From JANWLD01 sp035700225 (GTDB lineage: Bacteria > Patescibacteriota > Saccharimonadia > Saccharimonadales > 2-12-FULL-41-12), in assembly GCA_035700225.1 (NCBI GenBank), contig DASSOT010000017.1:1-14551 (forward strand): 14,551 bases of DNA. Direction: 5' to 3'. The notes under the pieces were generated by a model that was given only the letters and a program-made list of their open reading frames with translations, searched no databases and had not been told where the DNA came from. The position numbers and the translations under genes were made by a program. Shown here piece by piece: positions 1 through 7,501 of this stretch (the first letter of the stretch is position 1; each line of letters opens with the position of its first letter).

Positions 1-2
1 CG

Positions 3-2777
3 TTATTTTGCTTTGCGGGCCGCTTTGTCGACGTCCATGATGCACTGGTTGGTTACCATGTGCAGGCCGTAATCCTCGGCGTAATCTTCTGCAGTCGGGC
101 TGTTGGCGCCTTCGGCCAGCCACACGGTGCGTATACCGCCGCGTTCGACTATCTCGTCCATGTGCGGGATGACGTCTTCGGGGTTGCGGAAAATATCCAC
201 TATATCTATATGAATTGAATCCGGGACATCCAAAAGCGTGTCATAGGCTTTCTCCCCTAAAGTTTCCTTTATGTTCGGGTTGATGGGGATAATCCTATAG
301 CCTTTGTCCTGGAAGTATTTCGCAACTTTATAACTATGCCGTTCGGGTTTGTCGGATAGGCCGATGAAGGCTATTGTGCGCGCAGAGCGCAAAGCTTGAA
401 GTTGCAGTTTGTCGGTAGAGTAGGTTACGACCGGCTTCTTGGCAGACCATTGCCAGTTTTCTATCTCTTCCGGGTCGGCGCCGTTCTTGACTATGTATTT
501 GTAATGTTCGTCCAGGGCCTCGGCGTATTTTGATTGCAAATCGGAACGTTTCTTCTGGTCTATCACTTTCTGTGCGTAGGCCTTTTCGGCTATCTCGCTT
601 GCCAGATGGTAGCGGTCCGTCTTGTTGCGCACCTGCATATCGAACGGCGTGGTCGTGCCGCCTTCCTCGATATAGCCATGCACGGAAAACCTTCCGGGGT
701 TCTTTACCTTGAAAAGGATGCTCTGCATGACTTCCGGATAGCCGTGGAAGTTGATAATGACCGGCTTGTCGACGGTGAAGTATTTTTCGGCGTTAGGAAT
801 CTGTGGTTTTTGTTCGCCGTCTTCGGCTGAGGCGGCTTGCAGACGGAGGATATTCACGAAACGGACGCGGATTTGCGGCGCGTCTTTCCTGATAAGTTCG
901 ACTGCGGCCAGGGCTTCTTTGGTCATGTAGTCGCCGATACCGGCTACGACCACATGCGGGTTCTTGTCGCTGGCGAAATCCCACACAGAAAGGCCGTCTT
1001 CCAGCGCTTTTTTGGAATCTTCGTAGGTAGTCCAGCGCGGTTCCGGGGTCTTGCCGGCGGTTACGATGTTCATCTGGTTCTTTGAGGACATGACTTCTTC
1101 CATTACCGCCAGCATGGAGTTGTCATCCACCGGATAATAAGCCTTGATGAAATCATTGTGTTTTTCCAGCATTCCGGAGACGAAGCTCGGGTTCTGGTGC
1201 GAGTAGCCATTGTGTTCCTGCCGCCAAGCGGTCGATGTCAGCAGGTAGTTCATGGATGGAATGTCCTGCCGCCATGGCATCGCGCGGACCCACTTAAGGA
1301 ATTTCTGATACATATGAGCCATGCTGGAGAAAATCTGCGCGAATGCTTCATAGGTGGTAAATACGCTGTGCCGGCCGGTCAGCACGTAGCCTTGGGCCAG
1401 ACCATGCATGGTGTGCTCGCTCAGCATTTCCATCACCCGGCCGTCGCGGGTGAGGTCCTTGTCGCCGGCAGAATGCGGCCAGACGAAACCGCGTGCCGTG
1501 ACTTCGAAAACTTCGTCCAAGCGGTTGGAGTATGTTTCGTCCGGGCTCATAAGTCGCAGGTTCTGCGAACGCTTGTTAAGCGCGAAAAGCTCTTTCAGAT
1601 AAGTACCTGCCATACGCATGGCATTGGACTGGATTTCGCCGGGGTTTCCGGCTTTTTTCTCAAGTTTTTTCGGGTCGGGCAGTTCGAGAGGCTTATAGTG
1701 ATGGCCGAACATCGAAGGATTATCGCCCATCAGAAGGTCGTCTTCAGGGACGACATCAAGCACATCCTGGCTGAACCCGGATTCTTTGCTGAAAAGCTCG
1801 CCGAAATCATAAGACTCCAGCCATTTCTGCAGATGTTCCAGCTCGTGGTCGTCGCTTTTTACCGTAGGCATCACGACCTGGTGCGCCCGGATGGTGCCTT
1901 CTATAGGCTCGTCGCGAAGCTCTTTGATGGTCGTCCAGCCTTTGGGACTTTTTAGGATAATCATCGGGAAAATCGGCTTGAATTCTTCTTTATCAATCCT
2001 TGCCCGGCGTTGAATGTCAGCTATGCGCTGATAGCACTTTTCCATGGTGTCATACATGCTCTGGTGGATATACGGTCCTTCTACTATGAACGGCTCGTAG
2101 CCGTAGCCCTTGAACAGGTCGGTCAGCTCTTCGTCGCTCATGCGTCCGAAGATGGTCGGGCCGGAAATCTTATATCCGTTTAAGTGCAATATCGGCAGTA
2201 CGGCTCCGGACGTTGCCGGGTCTACCAGCTTGTTCGCATGCCAAGCTGTGGCTATTGCGCCGGTTTCCGCCTCGCCGTCGCCTATCAGGCAGATTGCCAT
2301 CAGGTCAGGATTATCCAGAACCGCGCCGTAAGCCGAAGCCAGGGAATAGCCCAGCTCGCCGCCTTCCAGGATAAGCCCGGGCGTTTCCGGACTGCAGTGG
2401 CTGGAAAAGCCGTATGGCCAGGCGAACATCTTTGATATATAGCCGATGCCTTGCTCGTTCCTGACTGCTTGGCCGTAATATTTTTCCAAAGTTCCTTCGA
2501 TGAAGAGATTCGCCTGCAACCCAGGCATGCCATGGCCGGGGCCTAGCACATAAACGGCCGACTGGTCGTGTTTCTTGACCATGTGGTTCGCATGGCCGTA
2601 GGTGAAATTTATGCCCGGACAGGTGCCCCAGTGGCCGAAAAGCTTGGGTTTTATGTCGTCGGCCTTGAGCGGACGCTCCAGTAGGAAATTATCCTGCAGA
2701 TAAATCTGCGTAACCGACAAATAATTCGCCGCGCGGACATACTTCTTAATCTTCTCTAAGTCGCTTAGGTTGCTCAT
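3..2777 (-). CDS. xfp: Phosphoketolase fused to a C-terminal CoA-binding (YccU-like) domain
   Basis: This is a thiamine-diphosphate phosphoketolase, which splits xylulose-5-P and/or fructose-6-P with phosphate to acetyl-phosphate plus glyceraldehyde-3-P or erythrose-4-P in the cytosol. Seen: HWGTCPG (49-55), GPGHG (79-83) and SSH (125-127) carry the family's active-site histidines, and GDGEAETG (166-173) is the ThDP/Mg motif. The N-terminal, central and C-terminal phosphoketolase domains fill about residues 1-790, the usual full length of the family. Residues about 797-924 are extra: a Rossmann-like CoA-binding domain of the YccU/CoA_binding_2 type, with IAFIGLSDKPERHSY, RIIPINP, LGEKAY and TVWLAEGA. 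No frameshift or stop separates the two parts, so this is a real in-frame fusion. Acetyl-phosphate would normally feed acetate kinase for ATP, but neither ackA nor pta is in view. The start at 2777 has no Shine-Dalgarno sequence and overlaps a 7-codon leader ORF. Identity is very secure; the role of the fused domain is unknown. Confidence 0.96.
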   Translation of the reverse strand: MSNLSDLEKIKKYVRAANYLSVTQIYLQDNFLLERPLKADDIKPKLFGHWGTCPGINFTYGHANHMVKKHDQSAVYVLGPGHGMPGLQANLFIEGTLEKYYGQAVRNEQGIGYISKMFAWPYGFSSHCSPETPGLILEGGELGYSLASAYGAVLDNPDLMAICLIGDGEAETGAIATAWHANKLVDPATSGAVLPILHLNGYKISGPTIFGRMSDEELTDLFKGYGYEPFIVEGPYIHQSMYDTMEKCYQRIADIQRRARIDKEEFKPIFPMIILKSPKGWTTIKELRDEPIEGTIRAHQVVMPTVKSDDHELEHLQKWLESYDFGELFSKESGFSQDVLDVVPEDDLLMGDNPSMFGHHYKPLELPDPKKLEKKAGNPGEIQSNAMRMAGTYLKELFALNKRSQNLRLMSPDETYSNRLDEVFEVTARGFVWPHSAGDKDLTRDGRVMEMLSEHTMHGLAQGYVLTGRHSVFTTYEAFAQIFSSMAHMYQKFLKWVRAMPWRQDIPSMNYLLTSTAWRQEHNGYSHQNPSFVSGMLEKHNDFIKAYYPVDDNSMLAVMEEVMSSKNQMNIVTAGKTPEPRWTTYEDSKKALEDGLSVWDFASDKNPHVVVAGIGDYMTKEALAAVELIRKDAPQIRVRFVNILRLQAASAEDGEQKPQIPNAEKYFTVDKPVIINFHGYPEVMQSILFKVKNPGRFSVHGYIEEGGTTTPFDMQVRNKTDRYHLASEIAEKAYAQKVIDQKKRSDLQSKYAEALDEHYKYIVKNGADPEEIENWQWSAKKPVVTYSTDKLQLQALRSARTIAFIGLSDKPERHSYKVAKYFQDKGYRIIPINPNIKETLGEKAYDTLLDVPDSIHIDIVDIFRNPEDVIPHMDEIVERGGIRTVWLAEGANSPTAEDYAEDYGLHMVTNQCIMDVDKAARKAK

Positions 2778-2797
2778 AACTTCGTGGTATTAAACAT
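2774..2797 (-). CDS. Putative 7-codon leader ORF overlapping the phosphoketolase start
   Basis: On the minus strand an ATG at 2797 opens MFNTTKL. Its TGA stop overlaps the phosphoketolase ATG as ATGA. It begins 5 nt after the upstream of two TATAAT boxes, about where transcription from that box would begin. This could let ribosomes load on a leaderless mRNA and re-initiate on xfp, which has no visible Shine-Dalgarno. Such a short ORF can arise by chance, and transcription from the second box would exclude it. Its function is inference only. Confidence 0.3.
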   Translation of the reverse strand: MFNTTKL

Positions 2798-2808
2798 TAT
2801 AGATTATA
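2796..2808 (-). promoter_or_regulatory. Tandem -10 boxes of the phosphoketolase promoter
   Basis: Read on the minus strand, two perfect TATAAT hexamers lie 1 nt apart (2808-2803 and 2801-2796). They are 25 and 18 nt upstream of the xfp ATG. No good -35 is seen at 16-18 nt for either box. The surrounding 130 bp between xfp and tilS is AT-rich and divergent. Confidence 0.5.
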
Positions 2809-2895
2809 AAGCTTGTATTTATAGCCCCGTATTTATTTATTTTGGACAGGTTTTAGCAACTTCTTATATATCATCACCTGAATATTATGCAGAAT

Positions 2896-2904
2896 TGATA
2901 TTAT
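2896..2904 (+). promoter_or_regulatory. Extended -10 of the tilS promoter
   Basis: TG-a-TATTAT is an extended -10 ending 6 nt before the tilS ATG, which would put the start codon at or next to the transcription start (leaderless). No -35 is obvious. An alternative promoter upstream is TTGGAC (2842-2847), 17 bp, TATATA (2865-2870), which would give a roughly 34-nt leader without a Shine-Dalgarno sequence. Confidence 0.4.
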
Positions 2905-2910
2905 TAATAG

Positions 2911-3804
2911 ATGGATATAGAGGTGAAACCAGGCAGGTATGTGTTGGCTGTCAGCGGCGGCGTGGATTCAGTCGTATTGCTTGATCTGTTTGTTTCGCGC
3001 GTCCCGAACCCGGAGAAAAACCTGCTGGTAGCGCATTATGACCACGGCATCAGGCCCGACTCGGCCGAGGACAGGAAGTTAGTAGCCCGACTGGCTGAGG
3101 GCTACGGTCTGGAATTTTTTTACGAGGAGGGCCGGCTCGGCCCGAAGGCAAGCGAGGCTCTGGCGCGCGAAAAACGCTACGGGTTCCTTAAAAAAGTTAA
3201 GGATGAAACCGGCGCGGACGCCATAGTTACCGCACACCATAAGGACGATATGCTGGAAACCGTCATAATAAACATCCTGCGCGGAACCGGCAGGAAGGGC
3301 CTGACCCCGCTTGCCAGCCGGCCCGGGCTAATGCGTCCTTTGTTGGATTTTAATAAGTCCGAGATACTGGATTACGCACAAAAGAAGAACCTGGCTTGGC
3401 GCGAGGATGAAACGAACAAAGATGTAAAGTATCTGCGCAATCACATTCGCCATAATCTGATTCCAAAATTATCCAAAGAACAAAAAGACCGTTTGCTCGA
3501 CCTATCCGCGCGGGCCCGGGACAAGAATATCGAAATTGACAAACTGCTGGATGAAATGTTTTTCTCCGGCGAAGACGCCGGAATTCCCCGAAAGATTTTC
3601 GCCGGGCTGGGACATGATGTATCAACGGAAGTCATGGCCGAATGGCTGAGAAAACAAGGCATACGTCTGGATAAGAAAACCGTCGAAAGGCTGGTAATTC
3701 AGCTGAAAACCGCAGAGGAGGGAAAGAAGATACAAGCGAGCAATGGCAGGTTTTTTCAAGTAGAACAAGGTATTATTCGCATCAAGGCCCAGAGGTCTGT
3801 ATAA
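2911..3804 (+). CDS. tilS: tRNA(Ile)-lysidine synthase, short form
   Basis: TilS attaches lysine to C34 of the tRNA-Ile with a CAU anticodon, using ATP, so that it reads AUA instead of AUG. Seen: the N-type ATP-pyrophosphatase P-loop SGGVDS at residues 15-20, then AHYDHGIRPDS, AREKRYGFL, TAHHKDDMLETVIINILRG and, near residue 170, the RNHIRHNLIP stretch, all typical of the family. At 297 aa it matches the short bacterial forms that lack much of the C-terminal tRNA-binding region of the E. coli enzyme (about 430 aa). The start at 2911 places the P-loop at the usual distance from the N-terminus. It lies 12 bp upstream of ftsH. In many Firmicutes hpt sits between tilS and ftsH, and here it is absent. 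AUA codons are common in the neighbouring genes, so the activity should matter to this organism. Confidence 0.94.
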   Translation: MDIEVKPGRYVLAVSGGVDSVVLLDLFVSRVPNPEKNLLVAHYDHGIRPDSAEDRKLVARLAEGYGLEFFYEEGRLGPKASEALAREKRYGFLKKVKDETGADAIVTAHHKDDMLETVIINILRGTGRKGLTPLASRPGLMRPLLDFNKSEILDYAQKKNLAWREDETNKDVKYLRNHIRHNLIPKLSKEQKDRLLDLSARARDKNIEIDKLLDEMFFSGEDAGIPRKIFAGLGHDVSTEVMAEWLRKQGIRLDKKTVERLVIQLKTAEEGKKIQASNGRFFQVEQGIIRIKAQRSV

Positions 3805-3805
3805 T
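3776..3805 (+). promoter_or_regulatory. Promoter of ftsH inside the 3' end of tilS
   Basis: TTCGCA (3776-3781), 18 bp, then a perfect TATAAT (3800-3805) that contains the tilS stop codon. The -10 ends 11 nt before the ftsH ATG, so a transcript from here would have a leader of about 5 nt. Read-through from tilS is also possible. Confidence 0.45.
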
Positions 3806-3816
3806 AAATTCTGCAT

Positions 3817-5688
3817 ATGAACAACAAGCCTTTCAAGATGAAGGGGAGGGGTCCCAAAAAACCTAACCGGAATTTCAAAAATATCGGGTTCGTCGCCCTG
3901 TTGATACTTTTCGGTCTAATCATTTATGCTTCGATGAACCAGCCGAGTAGTCTGAAGGAAGCGGCTTACTCCGATGTCATAAAACGCGCCAACAGCGGAC
4001 AGATAGAAAAGATAGAGATATCCGGCAACGAGCTGAAGATTACCAAAAAGGGCGAAGACAAGCCGACTGAAAAATCGCGCAAGGAAGCCGGTTCGAGTAT
4101 ATATGAGCAGGGCTTGAACAAGGATGCGGATGTCGAAATAAGCAACAAACCTGAATCCAACACCGGCGTGTTCTGGCAACAGCTGGGACTGGCGCTTCTG
4201 CCGATATTCGTCATCGGCATACTGCTTTTTTACATGCTCAGGAGCGCACAGGGCCAGGGCAATCAGGCCTTGAGCTTCGGCAAGAGCCGGGCGCGTTTGT
4301 ACGGCAATGAAAAAGAAAAAGTGACATTCGGCGATATCGCCGGAAGCCTAGAGGCAAAGGAAGACCTGGAAGAAGTCGTAGAATTTTTGAAGTTCCCGAA
4401 GAAATTCGAAGGCGTAGGCGCCCGCATACCCAAGGGGGTGTTGCTGGTGGGCCCGCCCGGAACCGGCAAGACCATGCTGGCCCGCGCAGTCGCGGGCGAA
4501 GCCAATGCGCCGTTCTTTTCCATCAGTGGTTCGGAATTCGTAGAGATGTTCGTCGGTGTCGGCGCCAGCAGGGTACGCGATCTTTTCGCCAAGGCGAAGA
4601 AAAATGCTCCGTGTATAATCTTTGTCGATGAAATCGACGCCGTAGGGCGCAGGCGCGGTAGCGGCATGGGCGGCGGCCACGACGAGCGCGAACAGACCTT
4701 GAACCAGATACTGGTCGAGATGGACGGCTTCGAGCAGGGTCAGAACGTCATAGTTCTGGCGGCGACCAACCGCGCGGATGTGCTTGACCCGGCATTGCTC
4801 AGGCCCGGGCGTTTCGATAGGCGCGTAAATATCGGCCTGCCGGATCGGAAAGACCGCGAAGCTATCCTGAAAAAGCATTTTGATAAGAAACCCATCGAAA
4901 AAAATGTCGACCTTAACGTACTGGCCGGAAAGACCGCCGGTACTTCCGGCGCCGATCTGGCCAACATAGCGAACGAGTCTGCCATCTTAGCGGCGCGCAA
5001 GAACCGCAAGACCATCAGCGAAGATATCGTAACCGAAGCTTTTGAGAAAGTTGCCATAGGCCCAGAGCGCAAGAGCAAGGTTATGAGCGAGAAGGAAAAA
5101 GAGCTGACTGCTTATCATGAGGCCGGCCATGCTATAGTCGGCCATGTTCTGCCGGATAGCGACATGGTACATAAGGTCACGATTATTTCGCGCGGCCAGA
5201 CCGGCGGAGTGACGTGGTTCATCCCGCCTGAAGACAAGAGTTACCACAGCATTTTGGAATACAAAGACGTGCTGGCAAGGATGCTGGGCGGTCGTATAGC
5301 CGAAGAAGTGATATATGGTCCGGACAGAGTAACCACCGGCGCCGGCAATGATCTGCAGAAAGCGGCAGAACTGGCCAGGGAAATGGTAGTCAACCAGGGT
5401 ATGGGGCAGAAACTGCGCGACCAAGTCTTTCATGTAGAAGAAGGAATGATGCTTGAGCGGATGGTGCATGAGCGCCAATATTCTGACGAAACCGCGAAGA
5501 TAATCGATGACGAAGTTGAGAACCTTATAACCGAAGCGGCAAAACGCGCCAAAATCGTGATTAACGCAAATAAGGACAAGTTGGAAAAACTCAAAAAAGT
5601 CCTGCTGGAAAAGGAAACTGTCGAAGCCGAGGAAGTAGTAAAGATTCTCAAAGGTTCGACAGTTCCCAAGAGCGCGATGCTTTATTAA
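3817..5688 (+). CDS. ftsH: ATP-dependent zinc metalloprotease FtsH
   Basis: FtsH is a membrane-anchored hexameric AAA+ protease that unfolds and degrades damaged membrane proteins and some regulators. Seen in order: a basic N-terminus, membrane segment 1 (about 23-40), an extracytoplasmic segment, membrane segment 2 (about 123-141), and the AAA+ module with Walker A GPPGTGKT (212-219), Walker B FVDEID (269-274), and the second region of homology ending RPGRFDR (329-335). The peptidase part has the zinc motif HEAGH (434-438) and the third zinc ligand D512 in GNDLQKA. All catalytic residues are intact and 623 aa is normal for the family. The position right after tilS is conserved in many bacteria. 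There is no Shine-Dalgarno before the ATG at 3817; a perfect -10 ends 11 nt upstream. Very secure. Confidence 0.98.
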   Translation: MNNKPFKMKGRGPKKPNRNFKNIGFVALLILFGLIIYASMNQPSSLKEAAYSDVIKRANSGQIEKIEISGNELKITKKGEDKPTEKSRKEAGSSIYEQGLNKDADVEISNKPESNTGVFWQQLGLALLPIFVIGILLFYMLRSAQGQGNQALSFGKSRARLYGNEKEKVTFGDIAGSLEAKEDLEEVVEFLKFPKKFEGVGARIPKGVLLVGPPGTGKTMLARAVAGEANAPFFSISGSEFVEMFVGVGASRVRDLFAKAKKNAPCIIFVDEIDAVGRRRGSGMGGGHDEREQTLNQILVEMDGFEQGQNVIVLAATNRADVLDPALLRPGRFDRRVNIGLPDRKDREAILKKHFDKKPIEKNVDLNVLAGKTAGTSGADLANIANESAILAARKNRKTISEDIVTEAFEKVAIGPERKSKVMSEKEKELTAYHEAGHAIVGHVLPDSDMVHKVTIISRGQTGGVTWFIPPEDKSYHSILEYKDVLARMLGGRIAEEVIYGPDRVTTGAGNDLQKAAELAREMVVNQGMGQKLRDQVFHVEEGMMLERMVHERQYSDETAKIIDDEVENLITEAAKRAKIVINANKDKLEKLKKVLLEKETVEAEEVVKILKGSTVPKSAMLY

Positions 5689-5737
5689 CGCTATCGTACG
5701 CTACCGCTCCTTGCTCTCCTCTGAAAGTAGATTGGCG

Positions 5738-5767
5738 TTGGGATTTGGGGAAGAGTTTGAATATAAT
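5738..5767 (+). promoter_or_regulatory. Promoter of murJ
   Basis: TTGGGA (5738-5743), 18 bp, TATAAT (5762-5767). The -10 ends 8 nt before the murJ ATG at 5776, predicting an essentially leaderless mRNA. No Shine-Dalgarno is present. This is the main signal in the 87-bp ftsH-murJ gap. Confidence 0.5.
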
Positions 5768-5775
5768 GAATGTAA

Positions 5776-7368
5776 ATGAACCGTAAACGTTTACTAGCGC
5801 GGGCCAATAGCCGTATTTCCCTGGGCAACGCCGCCGCCCTTCTGATGGCCACTTCATTCGTAGGCCAGTTGCTGGGTTTTTTGCGCACCAAGCTCGTAAA
5901 TGCCAACTTTCCGGCTACCGGCCCGGAAAGCACCGACGCTTATTTCGCCGCGTTCAAAATACCGGACTTTTTTTATTTTACGCTGGCGGCAGGCGCGCTC
6001 GGCGTAGCCTTCATGCCATTTTTGGCCGATAAGCTGGCCAAAGGCGACAAGAAGGGCATAATGGAGCTTTCCAATAGCTTGCTCAACCTTCTGGCCCTGA
6101 TAATGTTCGGAGTCGGCGTGATTATCATAATCTTCGCCAGACCGCTGATAAGCCATGTGGTCGCCCCGAACATGACGCCTGAGCAGTTGGACAACGCCGC
6201 CAACATAATGCGTTTAATCGCCTTTAACCCCTTGCTTTTCATGGTTTCCGCAATCTTCATGAGCGTTCAGCAGGCCATGGGCAGATTTTTCTTCTATGCT
6301 TTCGCGCCGCTTTTATACAACACCTCGATAATAGTCAGCATATTCGTCTTCAAGGACAGCCTGGGCATAACCGGTCTCGGCATAGGAGCAGTGGTCGGCA
6401 TATTTCTGCAGGTGATAGTAGCACTGTTCGGCTTTACCGGCCTGCGTTATAAATACAGCCCTAAGATAAACTGGAAAAGCAGTGATTTCAGACAGGTTCT
6501 CAAACAGCTCCCGCCACGTTCGGCTGACCAGGGTATAGACTCGCTGAACAGTATCGTGGAAACTAATTTTGCTAACCGGCTCGGGCAAGGAAAACTTACT
6601 TTCTATGAAAACGCCTATATCCTTCATACGGCGCCGACGCTTCTTATCGGCACGACCATTTCGACAGCCGCTTTTCCGCGACTGAATGACAGGCTGGCGC
6701 AAGGCAGGAGCGACCTTTTCCGGCGCGATTTCCTGCGCATTTTAAGAGTGATTATCTGGATAACCCTGCCTGTGGTCGTACTCTCGTATTTCTGCAGAGG
6801 TTATCTGGCCCGTCTGATATTCAGCCGGGATGCGCCGGAGATAGCGCTGATATTCGGTTTCTTCGTGGGAGCCATACTGTTCCGTACCATATACACTTTA
6901 GTTTCAAGATGGTTTTATTCGCAGAAAGACACCAGGACGCCTCTGTTCGTATCCCTTTTCGCGATAGCTTTGAACGTAGTTTTGGCCTATACGCTTTCGC
7001 GCCCGTCTGCATATGACATAGCCGGCCTGGCCATAGCGCAATCGATAGTTGCCGCATCCGAGGTGTTGATATTAGGAGCGGTAATGGTCATCAGGGACCG
7101 GAAGCTCATAGACTCATATTTCTGGAGCGGTATCTCAAGGATTCTTTCAGTCACGGGCTTTACCGTCTTTGCGGCCTATGCCATGATTTCCATATTTCCG
7201 CTGGAATCCACCGACAAAGGGTTCATTCAACTTGGCTCCAAACTCATGATAATATCGCTGGTTACATTGTTAGTGCACGGGATTATCTCTTACGTCTTCG
7301 GACTGGACGAAGCCAGGGAAGTGGCGCGGCGGTTGAAGAAGTTCGTTATGTCCCAAATAAGCATCTAG
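5776..7368 (+). CDS. murJ: Lipid II flippase MurJ (MviN family)
   Basis: MurJ moves undecaprenyl-linked peptidoglycan precursor (lipid II) across the cytoplasmic membrane; it belongs to the MOP superfamily with about 14 transmembrane helices. Seen: 530 aa of alternating hydrophobic helices, and the family N-terminal pattern SFVGQLLGFLRTKLV with conserved R37, followed by STDAYFAAFKIPDFFY and GALGVAFMPFLADK. In the second half PRSADQGIDSLNSIVETNFAN and ILHTAPTLLIGTTISTAAFP match the repeated core of the family. The C-terminus ends in a basic, probably cytoplasmic tail. The start at 5776 is 8 nt after a perfect -10, and an out-of-frame ATG at 5766 gives only six codons. Its presence implies a peptidoglycan wall. 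It is preceded by ftsH and followed by a long hairpin. Secure at family level. Confidence 0.93.
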   Translation: MNRKRLLARANSRISLGNAAALLMATSFVGQLLGFLRTKLVNANFPATGPESTDAYFAAFKIPDFFYFTLAAGALGVAFMPFLADKLAKGDKKGIMELSNSLLNLLALIMFGVGVIIIIFARPLISHVVAPNMTPEQLDNAANIMRLIAFNPLLFMVSAIFMSVQQAMGRFFFYAFAPLLYNTSIIVSIFVFKDSLGITGLGIGAVVGIFLQVIVALFGFTGLRYKYSPKINWKSSDFRQVLKQLPPRSADQGIDSLNSIVETNFANRLGQGKLTFYENAYILHTAPTLLIGTTISTAAFPRLNDRLAQGRSDLFRRDFLRILRVIIWITLPVVVLSYFCRGYLARLIFSRDAPEIALIFGFFVGAILFRTIYTLVSRWFYSQKDTRTPLFVSLFAIALNVVLAYTLSRPSAYDIAGLAIAQSIVAASEVLILGAVMVIRDRKLIDSYFWSGISRILSVTGFTVFAAYAMISIFPLESTDKGFIQLGSKLMIISLVTLLVHGIISYVFGLDEAREVARRLKKFVMSQISI

Positions 7369-7395
7369 TTCCTCGTATGCGCACCGGCCAAACCT

Positions 7396-7474
7396 CCCGG
7401 GTCCTGTCTCTTTTGGTTTTCCACGGATTTCCCCGATACTCATCCGTGGAAGCCTTCCAAAAGAGCCACCCGGG
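7396..7474. repeat. Nested three-arm inverted repeat between murJ and lepA
   Basis: Three perfect arm pairs are nested about one centre: CCCGGGT/ACCCGGG (7396-7402 with 7468-7474), CTCTTTTGG/CCAAAAGAG (7408-7416 with 7457-7465) and TTCCACGGAT/ATCCGTGGAA (7419-7428 with 7442-7451), with a 13-nt loop. That is 26 bp within 79 nt. It lies 27 nt after the murJ stop and just before the lepA -10. No T-run follows on either strand, so it is not a textbook intrinsic terminator. It may end murJ transcripts or protect their 3' end. Confidence 0.75.
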
Positions 7475-7483
7475 CTTCACCTC

Positions 7484-7492
7484 TGTTATAAT
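7484..7492 (+). promoter_or_regulatory. Extended -10 of the lepA promoter
   Basis: TG-t-TATAAT is a perfect extended -10, ending 9 nt before the lepA ATG. The expected -35 position falls in the right arm of the preceding hairpin and has no match, as is common for extended -10 promoters. It predicts a leader of about 3 nt. Confidence 0.55.
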
Positions 7493-7501
7493 AAGTAATT
7501 C

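Noticed and set aside
1158..1955. 265-codon open frame on the plus strand opposite the phosphoketolase
   Set aside because: It is antisense to highly conserved phosphoketolase sequence, has no recognisable domain or start signal, and is explained by codon bias on the other strand.
2784..2984. 66-codon plus-strand frame across the xfp-tilS gap
   Set aside because: It starts in the divergent promoter region and overlaps the conserved tilS P-loop in another frame.
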